Shown: positions 35,127 through 43,877 of the stretch, piece by piece
How positions within the stretch are numbered: position 1 is the first letter of the stretch
Layout of the letters: the number at the start of each line of letters is the position of its first letter
Source: Bacillota bacterium
GTDB lineage: Bacteria; Bacillota; Clostridia; Christensenellales; Aristaeellaceae
Reading direction: 5' to 3'
Assembly: GCA_023395615.1 (NCBI GenBank)
Contig: JAEWYP010000007.1
Location: 1 to 64,000 of the forward strand
DNA length: 64,000 nt
Program-made: the position numbers and the translations under genes
Notes under the pieces: generated by a model
The model's database searches: none
What the model was told of the DNA's origin: nothing
What the model saw: only the letters and a program-made list of their open reading frames with translations

Positions 35127-36793
35127 GTCCGGCGGGACGCAAGAGGAAATGCAGCAACGCAGCCCTGCGTATCCGCGTATGGGAGCAGGGTCAGCTCGTA
35201 TGCTTCCCCCATGCCGCATCCCTGCGGCGGCGGCATCATTACCCCGTTACGTGCACGCCACTCCTCCACAGCACAGGCGTCTACCCGCACACGGGGACGG
35301 CCGTTTTCCCAGTCCACTTCCATCGCCGCTTCTTCGTCCAGCGCGTATTGCCACGCGGCGGCTTCATCCGGCACCGGCAGAGCCATCAACAACGCACCGC
35401 AGTAGACGCTCACGCTGCCACGGAATCCATTTTCCAGAAACGGTTTGCAATCCAGGGTCAAAGTGATGGTGTCACCCGTTTTAAACAGACGCCGCACGGT
35501 AAACAGTTTTCCGCTTTCCGCGGTCTGGGGCCGTTCGCCGTTTACGGTTACGGAAGCGCCCCGCGCATAGGAAGGCACACGCAGAGAAAGGGCAAATTCC
35601 GCCGGTTGCCGGGTCTCCAGCGAAAGGGTCAGCGCGTTGGCCGATTGCTGCGCCGTCAGACGCACGGGCGTACCGTCCATCCGGGTCAGGCAACAGCCTT
35701 CATACGGCAGCAGCATAACCAGTTCGTCCTCGCCTTTGAGCATCCAAATGGAACGGCGCACGGCGTACAGGGCTCGTAAAAGCGCCGTGCTCTGCGCAGG
35801 CTGCGCAAAGCCTGCGGTGTGCTCCGGATTTCCGGGAAAGCTGTTGACCGCCTGCGAGGCGCAAACGCCCTCTTCCCGCAGGGCTTCTGCCAGCGCATTT
35901 TCCACGACGCGTTCCATACGCTCCGCAAAAGTCAGCTCGCCGCTGGCTTCCAGCAGATCATGAAGCGCCTCCAGTTGGGCGCACACAGAAAGCAGGTCGG
36001 TATTGCGCGCGGGGTCCCGCCCCGCCAGATAGGGGTCTGAGGAATAAGCGCCGTGCGGCATACCATGATAGCGCTGTAACGCCGTAATCCCGGCCTTGGC
36101 TGCCCCGGCATCCCGGGATGATCCGGTATACATCGCCATCAGCGCTGTAATCGCCAGCGCATCCGCCGTAAGCACGCCGGTTCCCAGCATCCGCATGCGA
36201 CGGAAATACTGCGAAGCCTCATCCATGGCATCATCCGCCACCGGTTCCGGCGTAAAGGGTTTCAGAAACGGAAAGGAATGGAACATACCCGACACGTCCG
36301 GCAACTGCGCGCGCAAACGCTCCATCAGCGTTAATAAAAACCGCTGCCCCGTACGTCGGTACAGCTCCGAGGACACCCGCATCACATCCGCGCCCACGGG
36401 CATCAGCATATTCTCTGGAATGTTTGGCATTGCCGCCTGAAACGCGCGCATCGCGTCCAGAACGTTGACCATTGCCGCTTTGTCGCGCGCCGCCGACGCA
36501 ATCATCAGCCCGGCATGAACCGCATCGATGAAATCCCGTGGCCGCGCGGGCAGATAGGCAACCGCCGCCGAAAGATTCGGCATGGGCGGCAAATCGTCGT
36601 AACCGCTCAGTTTGGTTGCCAAAGCCGCATCCAATGGGGAAAGCGCGGCAAGATCCACCGTCCCCAGCGCACGACGGATCATCTTTTCCAGAGTTCCTTC
36701 CGTATGCACAGCGTTATCCGGCAAGGCCACACAGGCAAGGTCCGCCAACGGGGCGCGGCAAAAGGAGTCGTAGGTGGGCATCGTTCCATCCAT
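35123..36793 (-). CDS. GH127/DUF1680-like glycoside hydrolase (beta-L-arabinofuranosidase family)
   Basis: A 556-residue cytoplasmic protein that resembles the six-hairpin glycosidases of the DUF1680/GH127 group. The alpha-toroid region (about 60-350) is followed by the beta-rich domain with LSLRVPSYARGASVTVNG and VRRLFKTGDTITLTL, both typical of that family. It is shorter than most members (600-700 residues), and I cannot place the zinc-binding Cys/Glu catalytic set with confidence, so activity is uncertain. There is no signal peptide. The ATG at 36793 is very close to AAGG; the ATG at 36781 is an alternative. First gene of an overlapping operon. Confidence 0.7.
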   Translation of the reverse strand: MDGTMPTYDSFCRAPLADLACVALPDNAVHTEGTLEKMIRRALGTVDLAALSPLDAALATKLSGYDDLPPMPNLSAAVAYLPARPRDFIDAVHAGLMIASAARDKAAMVNVLDAMRAFQAAMPNIPENMLMPVGADVMRVSSELYRRTGQRFLLTLMERLRAQLPDVSGMFHSFPFLKPFTPEPVADDAMDEASQYFRRMRMLGTGVLTADALAITALMAMYTGSSRDAGAAKAGITALQRYHGMPHGAYSSDPYLAGRDPARNTDLLSVCAQLEALHDLLEASGELTFAERMERVVENALAEALREEGVCASQAVNSFPGNPEHTAGFAQPAQSTALLRALYAVRRSIWMLKGEDELVMLLPYEGCCLTRMDGTPVRLTAQQSANALTLSLETRQPAEFALSLRVPSYARGASVTVNGERPQTAESGKLFTVRRLFKTGDTITLTLDCKPFLENGFRGSVSVYCGALLMALPVPDEAAAWQYALDEEAAMEVDWENGRPRVRVDACAVEEWRARNGVMMPPPQGCGMGEAYELTLLPYADTQGCVAAFPLASRRT

Positions 36794-36840
36794 CCTTAAA
36801 AGCTGATCCTCTCAGCCGATATTATTGGCTATTCTACAAC

Positions 36841-36868
36841 ATTATATATCGTTTTTCAGGTGCGTCAA
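36841..36868 (-). promoter_or_regulatory. Promoter of the GH127-dus-secreted protein operon
   Basis: Minus-strand TTGACG (36863-36868), 16-base spacer, TATAAT (36841-36846), about 48 bases before the start codon. Confidence 0.75.
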
Positions 36869-36919
36869 CCCTTGCGACCCCGTTGTTTCAGGCATGAACC
36901 GTTCCTCCGCCCCGCGGTA

Positions 36920-36948
36920 TCGACAACGCGCGGTCAACCGTGTATAAT
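36920..36948 (+). promoter_or_regulatory. Promoter of the small-protein operon (Dabb etc.)
   Basis: TCGACA (36920-36925), 17-base spacer, TATAAT (36943-36948), 37 bases before the ATG at 36985. Confidence 0.7.
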
Positions 36949-36984
36949 GGGCGCGGCGGCCAACGCCATGGAGGAGGAGTATCC

Positions 36985-37281
36985 ATGATACGGCATATCG
37001 TGATGTTCTGGTTGAAAGAGAAAGACCCAAAGGTGATGGAAGACACCATCGCACTCATCAAAGGGATGGAAGGGCGCATCCCCGGGATGCTTACGCTGGA
37101 TGCGGGAACCGACTTTTTAAGCAGCCCCCGCAGCTGCGACCTGTGCCTTTGTGCAACCTTTACCACCCGCGAAGCGCTGGAAGTTTATCAGACTCATCCC
37201 GTTCATTTACCGGTGAAAGCGCACATGCACGCTATTATGGATCATTCTGCCAGCGCCGACTATGAGGTGCCGCAGGCGTGA
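36985..37281 (+). CDS. Dabb-family protein (stress-responsive alpha/beta barrel)
   Basis: A 98-residue dimeric ferredoxin-like-fold protein of the Dabb family. It begins MIRHIVMFWLK, the hallmark start with a conserved histidine, and ends with the THPVHLPVKAHM segment containing the second conserved histidines. Many members are annotated as stress-responsive; some related proteins are cyclases or monooxygenases, so function is open. GGAGGAGG precedes the ATG at 36985. The next gene overlaps its stop (GTGA). Confidence 0.88.
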   Translation: MIRHIVMFWLKEKDPKVMEDTIALIKGMEGRIPGMLTLDAGTDFLSSPRSCDLCLCATFTTREALEVYQTHPVHLPVKAHMHAIMDHSASADYEVPQA

Positions 37282-37583
37282 GCACAGCGGCAAAAAAGCA
37301 GCAGGGCCGTTTATGGGTACGGCTGATCCGCGGGCACCGCGCCGTTCGCGACCTCACGTTGCCCTGTCAGGCGGATGACCCGTTATCTGCGTTGCGCGAG
37401 GCAACGCATGAGCTGGATTTATCCATGCCTGTCTGGCTTCCGCGCCATCAGACGGACTGGAATGAATTTCGCCTGACCCGTTTCACACAGGATCATTTTA
37501 TCGATCCGATTGATTTTGACCGAATGGAGATCACCTATATCGCACCCGACGAAGAACGCAAACCACCGCGCTTTACCGAGTAA
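37278..37583 (+). CDS. Conserved hypothetical protein, 101 residues
   Basis: A small basic soluble protein that I do not recognise, with GRLWVRLIRGHR near the start, PVWLPRH in the middle and a Phe-rich stretch (RLTRFTQDHFIDPIDFDRME). Its GTG start overlaps the stop of the Dabb gene (GTGA), and another gene starts 13 bases after it, so it is very likely translated. There is no signal or membrane segment. The layout looks like a small compact domain of about 90 residues. Confidence 0.7.
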   Translation: MSTAAKKQQGRLWVRLIRGHRAVRDLTLPCQADDPLSALREATHELDLSMPVWLPRHQTDWNEFRLTRFTQDHFIDPIDFDRMEITYIAPDEERKPPRFTE

Positions 37584-37596
37584 GGAGGGGCTTCCC

Positions 37597-37980
37597 TTGC
37601 GGGAAAGGCAAACGCTTTTCCGGGCATACTGTGACGCCTGGCTGAAACGGGACGGTTCCCGCCTGGGGGATTTCTTTGCGGATCATGTGGTGTATATTGA
37701 AAGCGACGGGTCCCGGTACGAGGGGCTGGATGCCATACGCGACTGGTTTTCACAATGGTTGCTTCATGGGGATGTGCTGCTTTGGCGAGTGCACCGTTAC
37801 ACGCATCAGGGCCGCGTGATGATCGCCGAATGGACGTTTCGCTGCCGCTACGACGGCACAGAAAGTCTGTTTGACGGGGTATCGGTTGTAGACTTTGATA
37901 ACGATGGGAAAATCATCCGTCTGCGCGAGTATGCGGGGCAGCTTCCCGGATCGTCTGCATCCGCCGCGGTCAAGTTGTGA
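37597..37980 (+). CDS. SnoaL-like / NTF2-fold protein
   Basis: A 127-residue protein of the SnoaL/nuclear-transport-factor-2 fold: YCDAWLKRDG, a short DHVVYIESDGSRYEGLDAIRDWF segment and VVDFDNDGKIIRLREY near the end. This cone-shaped fold binds small ligands and serves as isomerase, cyclase or binding protein. I use the TTG at 37597, because AAGGAGGGG lies 6 bases upstream; the ATG at 37510 lies inside the preceding gene. It is the last gene of a three-gene run ending at a strong terminator. Confidence 0.85.
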   Translation: MRERQTLFRAYCDAWLKRDGSRLGDFFADHVVYIESDGSRYEGLDAIRDWFSQWLLHGDVLLWRVHRYTHQGRVMIAEWTFRCRYDGTESLFDGVSVVDFDNDGKIIRLREYAGQLPGSSASAAVKL

Positions 37981-38010
37981 ACGTTCGTCATTTTCCGATT
38001 TTTTTCGTTG

Positions 38011-38045
38011 AAAACGGCCAAAGCATTGCGCAGGCCGTTTTTTTT
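38011..38045 (+). terminator. Terminator after the SnoaL-like gene
   Basis: AAAACGGCC (38011-38019) pairs with GGCCGTTTT (38033-38041), and the T-run continues to 38045. Confidence 0.9.
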
Positions 38046-38133
38046 CAACCCTTTTTATGATATACTAATGAAGATTATTCGGTTTCCACTTCAACAGGTT
38101 TGAAAGATCATATCACCGTCAGGGGGTTTGCAT

Positions 38134-39471
38134 ATGGCTACCGGCACCTTCCACCCGGCGAGGCTGCGGGGAGTGGCTTCTGTTCCACCTGCAAAAAGCG
38201 AAGCACATCGCGCACTTTTACTGGCGGCGCTGGGACGGTCGTCCTGCCGCCTCCATGGCTTTACACCGCCGTTATGCGATGATACCCAGGCTATGATCAA
38301 CGGAATCGTCGCCCTGGGCGCGACCGTTTCACAGGACGGGGATGTGATCACCGTTTCCCCAATCCCCGATGACCGCCCTAATCCGCTCCCTGTGGAATGC
38401 GACGTGCATGCATGTGCCGCGGCGCTGCGCATGCTGATACCCGTTTTTCTGGCGCGGGGGCGGGCCGTGCGTTTTACCATGGATGACGGACTTTTTTCGC
38501 GTCCGCTGGACGCTTTCGGGCCGCTGATCCAAAAGCTGAACGCGACTTTGATCCGCACGCCCTCGGCGTCGGGCCGCCGGGCAACGGTAGAACTGTCCGG
38601 CCTGATGCCGGCGGGCGATTACGTAATTGACGGTTCCCTGTCCAGCCAATTCGCCTCCGGATTACTGATTGCGCTTGCCCACGCCAGAACGCCGGACGGC
38701 TTACCTGCTCCGGCAACGCTTACGATCAAACCGCCGATTGTGAGCCGTCCCTATCTGGATATGACGCTTGCGCAGATGAAGCGTTTCGGCGCGGAATTTG
38801 AGGAGCATGGCGGCGGATTGTTTACCTTGTCGCCTCTCACGCAGCCCGGCCCGGGCGACGTAACCGTATCGCCGGACTGGTCACAGGCGGCCGTGCTGCT
38901 GTGTGCCGACGCGATGGGGTCTGGTGTGATCCTTTCGGGACTACGGTCACCGAAAGCGGGCGAAGCCAGCCTGCAGGGCGACGCCCGGATCGTATCTATC
39001 CTCCGGGAGATGGGGTTGCGCATTCGCAATCTGCCGGAAGGGCTGATGGTTTGCTGTCCCTCTCACGCGGGCCTTTCCCCCATCGAGATAGATTGCAGCG
39101 ACATCCCCGATCTGGCCCCCATTCTGGCGCTCACACTGACACAGGCAAACGGCGTGTCCAAGCTGACCGGAGTCAGCCGCCTGCGGGTGAAGGAATGTGA
39201 TCGCCTTGCCGCGACGCAGGCCCTGCTGACCCATCTCGGCGCGCATGTGGAAGTTACCGAGGACGACGACACGCTGCGCATCTGGGGACCTGCTCCGCTT
39301 GTGGGCGGATTCACCGCAGATGCCCAATCCGATCATAGAATGGTTATGCTTCTATCCGTCGCCGCACTGAAATGCGGCGAACCCATCACGGTAGAGGGCG
39401 TCGAATCCATAACGAAATCCTGGCCGGGTTATCCGGCAACCTATCAATCGCTTGGAGGAAACATAACATGA
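38134..39471 (+). CDS. aroA: 3-phosphoshikimate 1-carboxyvinyltransferase (EPSP synthase)
   Basis: A 445-residue enzyme of the shikimate pathway, joining phosphoenolpyruvate to shikimate 3-phosphate. Visible motifs are PPAKSEAHRALLL (lysine and arginine of the active site), SLSSQFASGLLIA and RLRVKECDRLAA (the RxKExDR motif). AGGGGG sits 7 bases before the ATG at 38134; a TTG two codons earlier is not needed. The chorismate synthase gene overlaps its end (ATGA), so the last two steps to chorismate are translated together. Confidence 0.97.
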   Translation: MATGTFHPARLRGVASVPPAKSEAHRALLLAALGRSSCRLHGFTPPLCDDTQAMINGIVALGATVSQDGDVITVSPIPDDRPNPLPVECDVHACAAALRMLIPVFLARGRAVRFTMDDGLFSRPLDAFGPLIQKLNATLIRTPSASGRRATVELSGLMPAGDYVIDGSLSSQFASGLLIALAHARTPDGLPAPATLTIKPPIVSRPYLDMTLAQMKRFGAEFEEHGGGLFTLSPLTQPGPGDVTVSPDWSQAAVLLCADAMGSGVILSGLRSPKAGEASLQGDARIVSILREMGLRIRNLPEGLMVCCPSHAGLSPIEIDCSDIPDLAPILALTLTQANGVSKLTGVSRLRVKECDRLAATQALLTHLGAHVEVTEDDDTLRIWGPAPLVGGFTADAQSDHRMVMLLSVAALKCGEPITVEGVESITKSWPGYPATYQSLGGNIT

Positions 39472-40574
39472 GCGGCCGCATCGGGCGCGCGCTGGGCGTG
39501 CAGGTTTTCGGGGAGTCCCACGGGCCCATGGTCGGCGCAACGGTGGATGGCCTCCCGGCGGGGTTTCGAGTTCGCATCGATGAACTGTCTGCATTTCTCC
39601 AGCGCCGTGCCGCAAAGGGCGGCGAATTATCCACGCATCGGCGCGAGGCTGACGAACCACGTATCATTTCCGGCTTAAAAGACGGCGTGACGACGGGGTA
39701 TCCCATCACGGCCCTGTTTGAGAACGCGGATCCGCATTCGTCCGATTATGCTTTTCTGCCGGACCGCCCCCGTCCCGGTCATGCAGATTATCCGGCCTAT
39801 GTGAAGAGCCACGGATATGACGACCTGAACGGCAGCGGGCACCACAGCGGTCGGCTCACACTGCCCTATGCTTTCGCGGGCGGGCTGGCGTTGCAATATC
39901 TCGCTTCCCGCGGGGTCACGGTCGCATCCCATGTGCTGCGTATCGCCGGGGTAGCAGATCAGCCGATTGATCCGCTCCGCCCGGATATGGCCGCCTTGAT
40001 CGCCTGCCGTTCCCAGGCCGTGCCCACCCTCTCTCCCGAAGCTGGAGAAGCCATGCGGCAGGCGATTGTCGCGGCCCGCAACGCGCTGGATTCTGTTGGC
40101 GGCGTCATAGAGCTTGTGGCTGTCGGCCTGCCTGTAGGGCTCGGTTCTCCCTTTTTCGAAGGGGTCGAGGCGGTTGCGTCCACCCATCTTTTTTCCATCC
40201 CCGCCGTAAAAGGGGTGGAGTTCGGGGCCGGTTTCGGGGCTGCGGACATGTTCGGCAGTGTCTATAATGACCCTTATACCGTCTCGGGCGGCCGGGTGGT
40301 TACCACTCAAAATCACGCGGGTGGGCTGTTGGGCGGGCTGACCGACGGAATGCCTGTAATCGCGCGCGTCGCTTTTCGTCCCACTCCATCTATTGCCAAA
40401 CCGCAACAAACTGTCAGCCTGTCCGGGATGCAGGACGCGGAACTGGCCGTTCACGGTCGGCATGACCCCTGCATTGTCATCCGTGCTTTACCGGTCGCGG
40501 AAGGCGCGCTGGCGCTTGCATTATGCGACCTATGGCTGCAGGCGGACGGCAATGCGAATACGGAGGAGAAATGA
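39468..40574 (+). CDS. aroC: Chorismate synthase
   Basis: A 368-residue FMN-dependent chorismate synthase, which makes chorismate from EPSP. It has the FGESHGP start signature with the first conserved histidine, HRREADE-type and SGRLT segments in the middle, and GGRVVTTQNHAGGLLGG-type motifs near the C-terminus. The ATG at 39468 overlaps the aroA stop, with GGAGG inside the aroA end. Its own stop overlaps the next start (ATGATG). Confidence 0.97.
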   Translation: MSGRIGRALGVQVFGESHGPMVGATVDGLPAGFRVRIDELSAFLQRRAAKGGELSTHRREADEPRIISGLKDGVTTGYPITALFENADPHSSDYAFLPDRPRPGHADYPAYVKSHGYDDLNGSGHHSGRLTLPYAFAGGLALQYLASRGVTVASHVLRIAGVADQPIDPLRPDMAALIACRSQAVPTLSPEAGEAMRQAIVAARNALDSVGGVIELVAVGLPVGLGSPFFEGVEAVASTHLFSIPAVKGVEFGAGFGAADMFGSVYNDPYTVSGGRVVTTQNHAGGLLGGLTDGMPVIARVAFRPTPSIAKPQQTVSLSGMQDAELAVHGRHDPCIVIRALPVAEGALALALCDLWLQADGNANTEEK

Positions 40575-41938
40575 TGCTGACTAAAAACCAGGAACTCACG
40601 CTGACCTGCGAAGGGTTGGGAGCAGAGCTGGAAGGCGTTTGCCGCTACGAAGGACAGGCTGTTTTTGTGCCCGGTGCCCTCCCCGGTGAAACGGTAGAGG
40701 CACGAGTGCTGATGGTTCGCCCCACCTTTGCCTATGCACGGCTGGACCGTGTCGCCGTTCCTTCCCCGGACCGCCGGGAACCTTTTTGCCCCGCGTACCG
40801 CTTTTGCGGCGGCTGCAGCGGACAGCACATGAGCTATCCCGCCACGCTTGCGGCGAAACGGCAGCAGGTATTCGATCACCTTACCCGCATCGCCAGGCTA
40901 CCCATTACCGAAGCGGACGTACCGCCGGTAATCGGCGCGGATGATCCCATCCACTGTCGTAACAAAACAAGCCTCCCCATCGGCGGCACCGCGCAGGCGC
41001 CGATGCTCGGTTTTTATAAACGCCGCAGTCATGAGATTGTATCCATCGAGAATTGTCCGGTCGCCATGGGAGATTTAGGAAGTGTAATCGCAGCGGTAAA
41101 AGCATGGATGCGCGAAACGGGTGCGCCGCCGTATGACGAAACCACCCATCGCGGATTGCTCCGGCATCTGGTGGTCCGCACCAGCCGTGCCGGAGAAGTA
41201 TTGGTGGTTCTTGCCGCCACATCGGCCTCGCTGCCCAATCCGGAGAACCTGATCCGGCGGTTACAAACCGGCGTACCCGGTTTTTGCGGTCTGCACGTAA
41301 GCGAGAACCGGCAGCACAACAACGTCATTCTCGGCGAAACCAGCCGGAAGTTGTACGGGGCCGACGTTATTACAGAAAATCTGCTCGGCCTGTCGTTTGA
41401 GATTTCTCCCTTGTCTTTCTTTCAGGTCAACCCCGCACAAACGGAACGCTTGTACCAGCAGGCGCTTGCATTCGCCGCCCTTACCCCGCAGGATACGGCG
41501 GTGGATGCCTATGCGGGCGCAGGCACGATTTCACTTTGCATGGCACGGCAATGCAAACGGGTCATCGGACTGGAAATCGTTCCTCAGGCCGTGGAGAGCG
41601 CGCGTCGCAACGCGGCCGCCAATCATATCGAAAATGCCGAATTCTCCGTCGCCGCCGTGGAAGAACGCCTGCCGGAACTTGTTCGGCAGGGGCTTCGCCC
41701 TGACGTAATTGTGCTGGACCCGCCCCGGAAGGGTGTGGAACCCGCCGTGATAGATGCAATTTTGCAGGCGTCACCCCGCCGCGTTGTGTATGTAAGCTGT
41801 CACGTGCCCACTCAGGCGCGTGATGTGGCGCTTTTAGCTGCTGGCGGTTACCGCTTCGCGGGCTGCCAGCCGGTCGATCTGTTCTGTTATGCCGGTGGCG
41901 TCGAGAACGTGCTTTGCATGGAACGTGTGGCCGATTGA
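40574..41938 (+). CDS. rlmD: TrmA/RumA-family 23S rRNA uracil-C5 methyltransferase
   Basis: A 454-residue SAM-dependent methyltransferase with a TRAM domain (about 1-60), an iron-sulfur cluster region with Cys in FCPAYRFCGGCSGQ, the SAM-binding AYAGAGTISL, the VLDPPRKG motif, and the catalytic cysteine in YVSCHVPTQARD. These proteins methylate uridines in 23S rRNA (RlmC/RlmD) or tRNA (TrmA); the Firmicute members usually act on rRNA. GGAGG lies 7 bases before the ATG at 40574; the ATG at 40571 is also possible. It is the third gene of the aro operon. Confidence 0.93.
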   Translation: MLTKNQELTLTCEGLGAELEGVCRYEGQAVFVPGALPGETVEARVLMVRPTFAYARLDRVAVPSPDRREPFCPAYRFCGGCSGQHMSYPATLAAKRQQVFDHLTRIARLPITEADVPPVIGADDPIHCRNKTSLPIGGTAQAPMLGFYKRRSHEIVSIENCPVAMGDLGSVIAAVKAWMRETGAPPYDETTHRGLLRHLVVRTSRAGEVLVVLAATSASLPNPENLIRRLQTGVPGFCGLHVSENRQHNNVILGETSRKLYGADVITENLLGLSFEISPLSFFQVNPAQTERLYQQALAFAALTPQDTAVDAYAGAGTISLCMARQCKRVIGLEIVPQAVESARRNAAANHIENAEFSVAAVEERLPELVRQGLRPDVIVLDPPRKGVEPAVIDAILQASPRRVVYVSCHVPTQARDVALLAAGGYRFAGCQPVDLFCYAGGVENVLCMERVAD

Positions 41939-42237
41939 ATCTTCCGGTTCCCAACGGTAAAGAAACAGCCTGCTAAAGAGCGTCCGCGTCAGCATGCATG
42001 TCGCGCCTTCCGCCGCATCGTTCACGACAGAGTATCGACATACCGCCGATCACGGATCGGGTCTTTTACAGGCTGTGGGCACGCAATGCGCGCCTCTTCG
42101 CATCGGCCCCGTCGGGAGGACGAGCCTTCGGGCATATACGCACAGAATATTCCGGCGCATGCGCCATCCGTCCCTCGCCGTGGCGGGGTTTATCTTCCCA
42201 TGCGATGGGCAGCGGCGGGGTTCCCGCCGGAAAATGC
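41939..42237. other. Convergent intergenic region without a recognisable gene
   Basis: This GC-rich stretch of about 300 bases lies between the 3' ends of the methyltransferase and SGNH hydrolase genes. Open frames cross it but none has a ribosome binding site or a family signature. A small hairpin, GGCGGG/CCCGCC near 42213-42227, is the only structure I noticed; no T-run follows. Confidence 0.4.
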
Positions 42238-43017
42238 TTAACCGACTTTCGCCGCGCTTGGGATGGCGGTCAGGTGTGCGCCTTCCGCTTCTTCCAACGT
42301 CAGCTCACGCTGATCGCAGGCGCTTGCGCGGGCCATAGCGAGCGCGGCGTCTGCCAATACTTTATGCCCCTCGTCGTTGGGGTGAATCCCATCGATGCAC
42401 ATCAGCTGATCGTACTTCGGCTGGGCTAAAAACGCATCCCGCAAGTCCAGCAGGCGGCAATGCGTCGCCAGCGCCACACTGCGCACGGCATTGGCGTAGC
42501 GTTCCTGCCAGCGATAGATATGGTTTACATCGCCAAGCGCGGTCAGAACATTATCCGCGTTCAACCCACGGGTAACCCACATAAAATACTTCTGCGGGTC
42601 CAGCGGCAGCGGCGTAATCAGCATCGGTCTCATTCCGCGCGCGCGTATTTCCGCCACAAACATGGATAAACCCGCTTCAAAATCCGTCAGTTCCACGCGC
42701 GCTTTCACGGGTTCATTCGGATGTTCGGATACGTAACGCCAGTCCAGGTCGCAATCGTTTCCGCCAAACTCCACGGCGTTCAGCGCTCCCGGTTCCGGGG
42801 TGAAGGCTTCAAACAGCTGCAAGCCATCCAAAACGGTTGCCCCCATGTTGGAGTGGTTTATCACCTTACGGTTCAGTTCCTTCTCCAGCCGGTTTACACA
42901 ACGTTCCCGCGAAATTGCATAGCGTTCCTTCTGCTCGTTATATAAAATTCCTCTTGCAAGCGAATCTCCCCATACATGAATATCAGAACACATCACGCAC
43001 ATCCACCGTCCTGTCAT
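42238..43017 (-). CDS. SGNH/GDSL-family hydrolase
   Basis: A protein of up to 259 residues of the SGNH esterase/lipase family. Block I reads WGDSLARG with the nucleophilic serine, block III VEFGGNDCDLDW with Gly and Asn, and block V DGIHPNDEGH with the Asp-His pair. No signal peptide is visible, so it acts inside the cell, perhaps removing acetyl groups from sugars. The start is ambiguous: ATGs at 43017, 43002 and 42993 are in frame and none has a strong ribosome binding site. It has its own promoter, divergent from the DUF1836 gene. Confidence 0.9.
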   Translation of the reverse strand: MTGRWMCVMCSDIHVWGDSLARGILYNEQKERYAISRERCVNRLEKELNRKVINHSNMGATVLDGLQLFEAFTPEPGALNAVEFGGNDCDLDWRYVSEHPNEPVKARVELTDFEAGLSMFVAEIRARGMRPMLITPLPLDPQKYFMWVTRGLNADNVLTALGDVNHIYRWQERYANAVRSVALATHCRLLDLRDAFLAQPKYDQLMCIDGIHPNDEGHKVLADAALAMARASACDQRELTLEEAEGAHLTAIPSAAKVG

Positions 43018-43032
43018 CTAGTATCGTTTACC

Positions 43033-43060
43033 AGTATACGCCATAATATTCATTTGTCAA
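43033..43060 (-). promoter_or_regulatory. Promoter of the SGNH hydrolase gene
   Basis: Minus-strand TTGACA (43055-43060), 16-base spacer, TATACT (43033-43038). Confidence 0.8.
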
Positions 43061-43079
43061 TATGATTCATGTAAAATTC

Positions 43080-43108
43080 TTGTCGTTTTCTTTATCGTAT
43101 GTTATACT
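43080..43108 (+). promoter_or_regulatory. Promoter of the DUF1836 gene
   Basis: TTGTCG (43080-43085), 17-base spacer, TATACT (43103-43108). It is back to back with the SGNH hydrolase promoter. Confidence 0.75.
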
Positions 43109-43142
43109 ATATTATCCAATCATCCCAGCACGGAGGTGCCTT

Positions 43143-43739
43143 ATGGAAGACCGTCAGCAGTTATTCGCAGATCGCCTGGAAACCTTTGCGCCCGTACCCT
43201 GGGAGCAGATTCCGGACTTTGGGCTCTACATGGATCAGGTTGTTACCTTTATTGAAAAGCAGTGCCGCACCCTCTTTGTGGAGGGCGAACGGGTGTTTAC
43301 GCCCGCTATGGTGAATAACTACGTAAAATTCGGCCTGGTTGGTCGCCCGGACGGGAAGAAATACGGTCGGGAGCAACTGGCGCAGCTGCTGATGATCTGC
43401 GTGCTGAAGCAAGCCGCTTCCGCCGACGGTTTAAAAGCCCTGCTCAAGCCGGCAGAGGGACAGACCCTGAAAGAACATTATGAGCTGTTCTGCCAGACAG
43501 AGACGGAAACCTTTGCCACTCTTGGCAACGCGCTTCCATTACCCTCCCCCATGATCTGCGCCATGCGTGGGGCGGCTTATCAGTTTCTTTGTAATGCCCT
43601 GCTTGCAAAGCCACCGCAGCCCGCGCCGGAACCACGGCACGCGCCAAAGCCGGAAACCGTCTCCGCCAAACCAGCGGAACCGCTACAACCCGCCCGGGTG
43701 GATGAAGGAAAACCCATTCCGTCAGAATCGGTCAAGTAA
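43143..43739 (+). CDS. DUF1836 protein (MerR-like helix-turn-helix)
   Basis: A 198-residue protein of the DUF1836 family, common in Clostridia and Bacilli and thought to bind DNA through a MerR-like winged helix. Residues 25-110 hold the family core: IPDFGLYMDQVVTFIE, VNNYVKFGLVGRPDGKKYGR (the recognition-helix region) and LLMICVLKQ. The last 45 residues are a Pro/Glu/Lys-rich disordered tail. GGAGGTG precedes the ATG at 43143. Its target is unknown; the divergent SGNH hydrolase gene is the nearest candidate. Confidence 0.85.
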   Translation: MEDRQQLFADRLETFAPVPWEQIPDFGLYMDQVVTFIEKQCRTLFVEGERVFTPAMVNNYVKFGLVGRPDGKKYGREQLAQLLMICVLKQAASADGLKALLKPAEGQTLKEHYELFCQTETETFATLGNALPLPSPMICAMRGAAYQFLCNALLAKPPQPAPEPRHAPKPETVSAKPAEPLQPARVDEGKPIPSESVK

Positions 43740-43779
43740 TCCCGCACCCTTCGCGGGCACCGTTCATACAGGGATACGC

Positions 43780-43808
43780 TTGACGCGCATAAGGAAAATA
43801 GTTACAAT
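43780..43808 (+). promoter_or_regulatory. Promoter of the pilus/secretion-like operon
   Basis: TTGACG (43780-43785), 17-base spacer, TACAAT (43803-43808), about 70 bases before the first gene. Confidence 0.7.
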
Positions 43809-43877
43809 AACATCAGGTACATCATCCGTAAGCACAGAATATTTGCAGACCGGTCAGCAGGAAACGGGGCGTGATGG

